Shown piece by piece: positions 59,492-64,000 of a stretch of 64,000 nt of DNA (position 1 is its first letter; each line of letters begins with the position of its first letter). Made by a program: the position numbers and the translations under genes. The stretch is from an uncultured Akkermansia sp. (GTDB taxonomy: Bacteria > Verrucomicrobiota > Verrucomicrobiia > Verrucomicrobiales > Akkermansiaceae): the NCBI GenBank assembly GCA_947588645.1, contig CANPYO010000001.1, forward strand, positions 23,571 through 87,570. The letters are read 5' to 3'. The notes below the pieces were generated by a model, which worked only from the letters and a program-made list of their open reading frames with translations, searched no databases and had not been told where the DNA came from.

Positions 59492-60436
59492 GTGATGATG
59501 CAAGAGCTGAGCATAGGGGTGGATATGGGAGGCACCTCGCTGAAAGCGGCGGTGGTACGCGGAGCAGAAATTGTGCAGCGAAGTGAACCTGTGAACACGC
59601 GTGCGTGCAATACTCCACAGGAGCTTACAGAACGGTTAGGAGAGAGATTGCGTGCGCTGCGCGAGCAGTACCCGACAGTGCGTGCGGTGGGAATGGGACT
59701 GCCCGGCTTTGTAGATCATGCAAAGGGAATGGTAGATTCACTCACGAATGTGCCGGGGTGGTATGATGTGCCAATCCGGCAGATATTGGAACAGGCGTGT
59801 GGGTTGCCGGCTTCGGTCGAGAATGATGCAAACTGCATGGCGTACGCGGAGTGGCGATTAGGGGCAGCACAGGGAATGCAGGATGTGGTGTGCCTGACAC
59901 TCGGCACGGGAGTGGGTGCCGGAGTTGTGGCGAACGGTCAGTTGCTACGCGGTCATCTGGGAGCCGCAGGGGAGATTGGTCAGGTGTCCATCGACTACCA
60001 CGGGCGCATTGGTCACTACGGCAATCGCGGAGCCGTGGAAGATTATATCGGCAACAACGAACTGATGCGTGAGGCGAAGATGCTCTACGCAACGACACCG
60101 GAGAGCGCGCCTGCAGTGTTGGAAACGCCCGTTCATCTGGAAAACGCCGCGAAGGCCGGTTGCGCAGTTGCACAAGCGCTGTGGGATGATGCTGCTCGGA
60201 AATTGGCTACCTGTTTGCTTAACTGTTACTATATTCTCAACCCGCAGGCTTTCGTTATCGGTGGGGGTATCTCGAAGGCGGGAGAGCTCCTTTTTGCGCC
60301 ACTGCGACGGTATCTTCAAACGCAGATTTATCCGCCTCACTTTGCCAAGTTGAAGATACTGTCGGCCAAGTTGAGCAGTGATGCCGGGATTATTGGGGCT
60401 GCACGCTTAGCTCTGGATGACTTGCCGCATAATTGA
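59492..60436 (+). CDS. ROK-family sugar kinase (glucokinase-like)
   Basis: IGVDMGGTSLKAAVV, ENDANCMAYAEWRLGA, LTLGTGVGAGVVANGQLLRGHLGAAGEIGQ; start may be 59495 or 59498. Confidence 0.93.
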   Translation: MMMQELSIGVDMGGTSLKAAVVRGAEIVQRSEPVNTRACNTPQELTERLGERLRALREQYPTVRAVGMGLPGFVDHAKGMVDSLTNVPGWYDVPIRQILEQACGLPASVENDANCMAYAEWRLGAAQGMQDVVCLTLGTGVGAGVVANGQLLRGHLGAAGEIGQVSIDYHGRIGHYGNRGAVEDYIGNNELMREAKMLYATTPESAPAVLETPVHLENAAKAGCAVAQALWDDAARKLATCLLNCYYILNPQAFVIGGGISKAGELLFAPLRRYLQTQIYPPHFAKLKILSAKLSSDAGIIGAARLALDDLPHN

Positions 60437-60444
60437 TACCTGCC

Positions 60445-61371
60445 ATGCACGATGAAGCCTTGAGAACGTCCGCCAGAGCCGAGCAACGTCTGTGCGAGCG
60501 CTTGCGATTGGAAACCGAGCAGTCAGAGGCCTTGCTGCGAGCCATGCACGCCGGGAATGCGGGGAGGCAGGCCGTCGTGTTTTCCCCTCGTGCCCCACGG
60601 GGGTATGAGCCACCCTTTGCTTGCGCGGATCGTACAAGCTTTCCCTGGCTTCCGACGCGTGTTCGGATACCGGAATCTGGGGAAAATCCGACGCGGTACG
60701 CGGATTACGCAGCTGGCCTGTACTATGTGCTGGATCTCTCCTCGTGCTGGGTGGGAGCGGCTCTCTCTTCTTTGCCGCAGGAGCCTCAACGGAGCTTGGA
60801 TATGTGTGCGGCGCCGGGTGGCAAAAGTATGCTGCTTGCCGCGCAGGTAGAGTTGCATGACCACACGGCAAACGAGGTGAACGCCGCGCGTCGTGGTATT
60901 TTACGGCAAAATGCTGAGCTTTGCGGGCTGCCCAACACGCGTATCATGAGTTTGCGTCCGGATCAGTGGGGTAACTCCGGCGAGTTTTTTGACCTCATTC
61001 TGGTGGATGCTCCATGCAGCGGGCAATCCCTGCTGTGCAAGGGGGTGAAAAATCCTGGTTGCCTAAGCTCTTCCATGGTTCGGGGAAACGCCAAGCGGCA
61101 GCGTGGCATCCTGCTTTCCGCCGTGCGTTGCGTAGCCCCAGGTGGACATTTGCTCTATTCTACTTGTACCTATGACCCGGAAGAGAATGAACGCGTGGTG
61201 GCATATATTATGCGACGCATTGGGGGCTTCTCGGCGTGTGAAGTTCCATCGCTGGCAGCATATCGCACATGGTTGGCTGATTTTCCGGCATACCGACTGA
61301 TGCCCCACCATGGGGCGGGAGCCGGTGGATTTTGTTGCCTGTTGCGGCGTGAAAATAAGGAGGACGATTAA
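60445..61371 (+). CDS. RsmB/NOP2-family RNA m5C methyltransferase
   Basis: LDMCAAPGGKSMLLAAQ, LILVDAPCSGQSLLCKG, GGHLLYSTCTYDPEENERVV. Confidence 0.88.
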   Translation: MHDEALRTSARAEQRLCERLRLETEQSEALLRAMHAGNAGRQAVVFSPRAPRGYEPPFACADRTSFPWLPTRVRIPESGENPTRYADYAAGLYYVLDLSSCWVGAALSSLPQEPQRSLDMCAAPGGKSMLLAAQVELHDHTANEVNAARRGILRQNAELCGLPNTRIMSLRPDQWGNSGEFFDLILVDAPCSGQSLLCKGVKNPGCLSSSMVRGNAKRQRGILLSAVRCVAPGGHLLYSTCTYDPEENERVVAYIMRRIGGFSACEVPSLAAYRTWLADFPAYRLMPHHGAGAGGFCCLLRRENKEDD

Positions 61372-61372
61372 A

Positions 61373-61831
61373 ATGAAGATGATACAAATGATGCTCATTG
61401 TTTCGCTGGTTGGGTTGAGCGCGTACGCTTCTCCCTTACCGCAAAAGGCAGATTTGCTAGCCTCCAATACTGTTGTGGCTCGGTATGAGGGCACGCAGCA
61501 TCACCCATGTCGGCACATGACGGCTCTTTGTCCGGATCGTTGCAATCACGCTGCCACGCTGGCTCATTTCCGTGTGTTGCGCAACGAAAGATATCAAAAG
61601 TCCGGGGAATATGGCGATGAAAAAATCAACGAGGGCGATACTGCTTTGGTGGAGGTGCTCAAGGATACTCCGGGCCAGGATACAGCGGTGGCTGACTTCA
61701 TTTCACGTCTTAAACCAGGGGATGTAGTTCGTTTCACCATGAACCACTACTATGTGCAGGATCACCAGACCCTCTTTCCTGTGCGCCCGGTCGTCCATAT
61801 CGAGGTTGTCGAGACTTTTCGGGACGATTAA
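61373..61831 (+). CDS. Small secreted protein with Cys/His-rich motif, unknown function
   Basis: Signal peptide MLIVSLVGLSAYAS; ARYEGTQHHPCRHMTALCPDRCNHAATLAHF. Confidence 0.7.
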   Translation: MKMIQMMLIVSLVGLSAYASPLPQKADLLASNTVVARYEGTQHHPCRHMTALCPDRCNHAATLAHFRVLRNERYQKSGEYGDEKINEGDTALVEVLKDTPGQDTAVADFISRLKPGDVVRFTMNHYYVQDHQTLFPVRPVVHIEVVETFRDD

Positions 61832-61901
61832 AAGGCATAGAGCATCAAGACGTTACATAAAAGTCTCTTCTTTTTTTCTTGCCATGCTAGCGGAGGTGAG
61901 C

Positions 61902-61907
61902 TATGAT
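61902..61907 (+). promoter_or_regulatory. -10 box of aqpZ promoter
   Basis: TTGCCA (61879-61884)-N17-TATGAT. Confidence 0.55.
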
Positions 61908-61948
61908 GAACAATGAGCTTTCGCTCGCTTTTTAACCTCACATTTACC

Positions 61949-62644
61949 ATGAATGCATTGAAGAAATTTATCGCAGAGTTCATCGGCACGTTCGTGCTCG
62001 TTCTTTTCGGTTGTGGTACGGCGGCTGTCGTGCATTGCAGCGCAGAGCCCAATGTTGCGTACTTGCTTACAGCCCTGGCGTTCGGTCTCTCCATCGTGGC
62101 CATGGCTTATTCCATCGGCAACATCTCCGGTTGTCATGTCAATCCTGCCGTTTCCATCGGCATGCTCGCTAGTGGACGCATGGGGTTCGGCAGCTTCCTT
62201 GGCTATGTCATTTTCCAGTGTCTCGGGGCTATCGCCGCCGCTGCGGTGCTGATGTCGCTGCTGGGAATAGAATCAGGCCTCGGTGCGAATGGTTTGTATC
62301 ACAATTGCATTTGCTCTTCCCTGCTGGTGGAGGGTATTCTCTCTTTTGTGTTCGTGCTAGCTGTGCTCGGAGCTACGGCGAAGGCATCCAACGGAGCTGT
62401 AGCCGGTCTCGTCATCGGTCTTTCTCTCACTCTGGTGCACATCTTAGGCATCTCATTCACGGGTACTTCTGTGAATCCTGCTCGTAGTCTCGGACCCGCT
62501 CTCTTCGTGGGAGGCAGTGCACTTGACAGTTTGTGGGTGTTCATTGTGGCACCTCTGGCAGGCGGACTGCTGGCGGCTGTTGCATATCGTTTGCTGAGCT
62601 GCGGATGTTGCTGCTGTGCGGACAAGGGAAAAGAAGAAGCTTGA
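61949..62644 (+). CDS. aqpZ: Aquaporin (MIP family, AqpZ-like)
   Basis: Two NPA motifs: GCHVNPAVSIG and GTSVNPARSLGPAL; six TM segments. Confidence 0.93.
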   Translation: MNALKKFIAEFIGTFVLVLFGCGTAAVVHCSAEPNVAYLLTALAFGLSIVAMAYSIGNISGCHVNPAVSIGMLASGRMGFGSFLGYVIFQCLGAIAAAAVLMSLLGIESGLGANGLYHNCICSSLLVEGILSFVFVLAVLGATAKASNGAVAGLVIGLSLTLVHILGISFTGTSVNPARSLGPALFVGGSALDSLWVFIVAPLAGGLLAAVAYRLLSCGCCCCADKGKEEA

Positions 62645-62685
62645 GAATTTTCTCTCGTTTTTTCTGGACAACATTATTTTTCATC

Positions 62686-62713
62686 GGCAGGTCGCATAAG
62701 GATGCGGCCTGCC
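62686..62713 (+). terminator. Strong hairpin downstream of aqpZ (possible terminator)
   Basis: GGCAGGTCGCATaaggATGCGGCCTGCC, weak T-rich tail. Confidence 0.5.
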
Positions 62714-63603
62714 GCATTTCGCTTTGCAATTTTCATCCTCAGAGAAATTGATAAAACGTTTGACGCAAGCAGAAGCGTTCAGTAAAAAGACTGCGGCAAC
62801 TTCGAAAAAGGATGCAAGAAACCTGAAACGGACGACCATGAAAACGATCCATTTCACCTGTACGAAAAAAGGGTTTTATGTCATCGAAAAAGGTCGGGTT
62901 TGCTTTCGGAGGCACGTGGGCATATGAGGGCGACGGAGTTCAAGTTGCGCTTGCATGGGACTTCCCCGTGTCGGCGCTGTCTCTGGACGGGGATATCGAT
63001 AAACCAAACATTTGCGATGAGTGTTTCGACCTCCTGGCCCGGTATGAGTAGGAGGAAAAGGTTCCTGAGGAGCTCATCATCGATGATTTGTCGGAGGCGT
63101 TTTTTCGTTGTACGCAACGGTCAAGTACACTCACGGGATTCTCGTCGAAAATACGGATGACGCTCGGGTTGCCTAGGCGATGGAGGCGGAAGAGTTTATC
63201 CTTGCCTCATCACGCAATGGGTCAAGAGTGACGGCGATGAGCAGGAGAAATCATAGTGGCGCAGTTCCCACCGGAGGATTCACTTCGGGACGTGTGGGTG
63301 AAGGAGGACAGTAAGTGGATAGTGGCGAGCGTGCGCGGCTCCCACACCATCTCGACGCACATCGGCATTGACAGCCTAGCGGACGCATGGCAGTACGGTC
63401 TGGGAATGCTTAAGAGATGGTGCGCTCGATGCCACCAGGCTCACGCGAGTATATTGGTTCCATCAGGCGATCCAGCAGTTCGCCGAGCTGCGTTAAAAAG
63501 GAGCAGGAGTGAGAGATCTTAGCCCTCAGAACTACCATGGAGTGGACGAATGGAGTGCAGAGAAAATGAAGGGAGTGGTGAAACACTCCGTCAGACTGAT
63601 GCT

Positions 63604-63927
63604 TCAACGTCTGAGTTTGAGATTAAAATTTCCCATGATAGTGAGTTCGAAAAGTTTCTCTTCCTCCTGAGTACCCATGCCAATGTTATGAATGATGAGA
63701 GCTTCGCGCCGATTGCTTTTCACATCGCTTACAATCATAATGCGCGGCAAGTTTCCACCCACAGTACAGGTAACTAAGTCGCCGGGCAAATAATCCGCAG
63801 AATTATCAGTAATGCGCAATGACCAACCACGATGTGTGAAGAAGGTGTACAGGTTCGGTACGCGACGATGATCAATGTTCGTATCCGGTCGCTTGAGTCC
63901 CCTTTTTCGGGTAGACGGGAAAAAGGG
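63604..63927 (-). pseudogene. DUF1287-like gene remnant (C-terminal part)
   Basis: Frame reads …RPDTNIDHRRVPNLYTFFTHRGWSLRITDNSADYLPGDLVTCTVGGNLPRIMIVSDVKSNRREALIIHNIGMGTQEEEKLFELTIMGNFN; in-frame TGA at 63928-63930 upstream and no start before the conserved HRRVPN segment. Confidence 0.65.
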
Positions 63928-64000
63928 TCAACCCATTTTTTTGTGGAAAGTGCATTTTTTATGGAATAGGTGACCACATTCAAGCAAGACCCTGAGGCGG

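Overview
The 64 kb window is a chromosomal segment of a GC-rich Gram-negative bacterium. Gene content (giant autotransporter, GH109-type Gfo/Idh enzyme, bactofilins, fused Bat operon, type III glutamine synthetase) suggests Verrucomicrobiota, possibly Akkermansia-like; this is an inference, not a tested assignment. About a third of the window is one giant type V autotransporter of more than 6,934 aa whose 5' end lies outside the window. The rest is mostly housekeeping genes: acnA, a fused moxR/DUF58/BatA/BatB/BatD operon, a UvrA paralog, two bactofilins, ubiE/menG, icd, rph, an EIIA gene, secG, panD, nth, pnp, a GH109-like enzyme, glnN, clpB, ppa, recQ, a ROK kinase, an RsmB-like methyltransferase and aqpZ. 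I found no rRNA, tRNA or CRISPR. The observations I consider most worth following up are: (1) a dispersed modular intergenic repeat family made of a GGCAAACGCATT...AATGCGTTTGCC hairpin, 7-bp TACGATT arrays in inverted arms and a ~185 bp core, present in most large intergenic gaps; (2) repeated promoter geometry that places the predicted transcription start at or next to the start codon for at least seven genes; (3) a three-gene cassette of paired membrane coiled-coil proteins plus a small lipoprotein; (4) a C39-like secreted protein that appears to lack its catalytic Cys; (5) a sigma-54-type promoter in front of glnN; (6) a perfect stem-loop whose loop contains the autotransporter stop codon. 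All family assignments come from reading the translations; no database searches were run.
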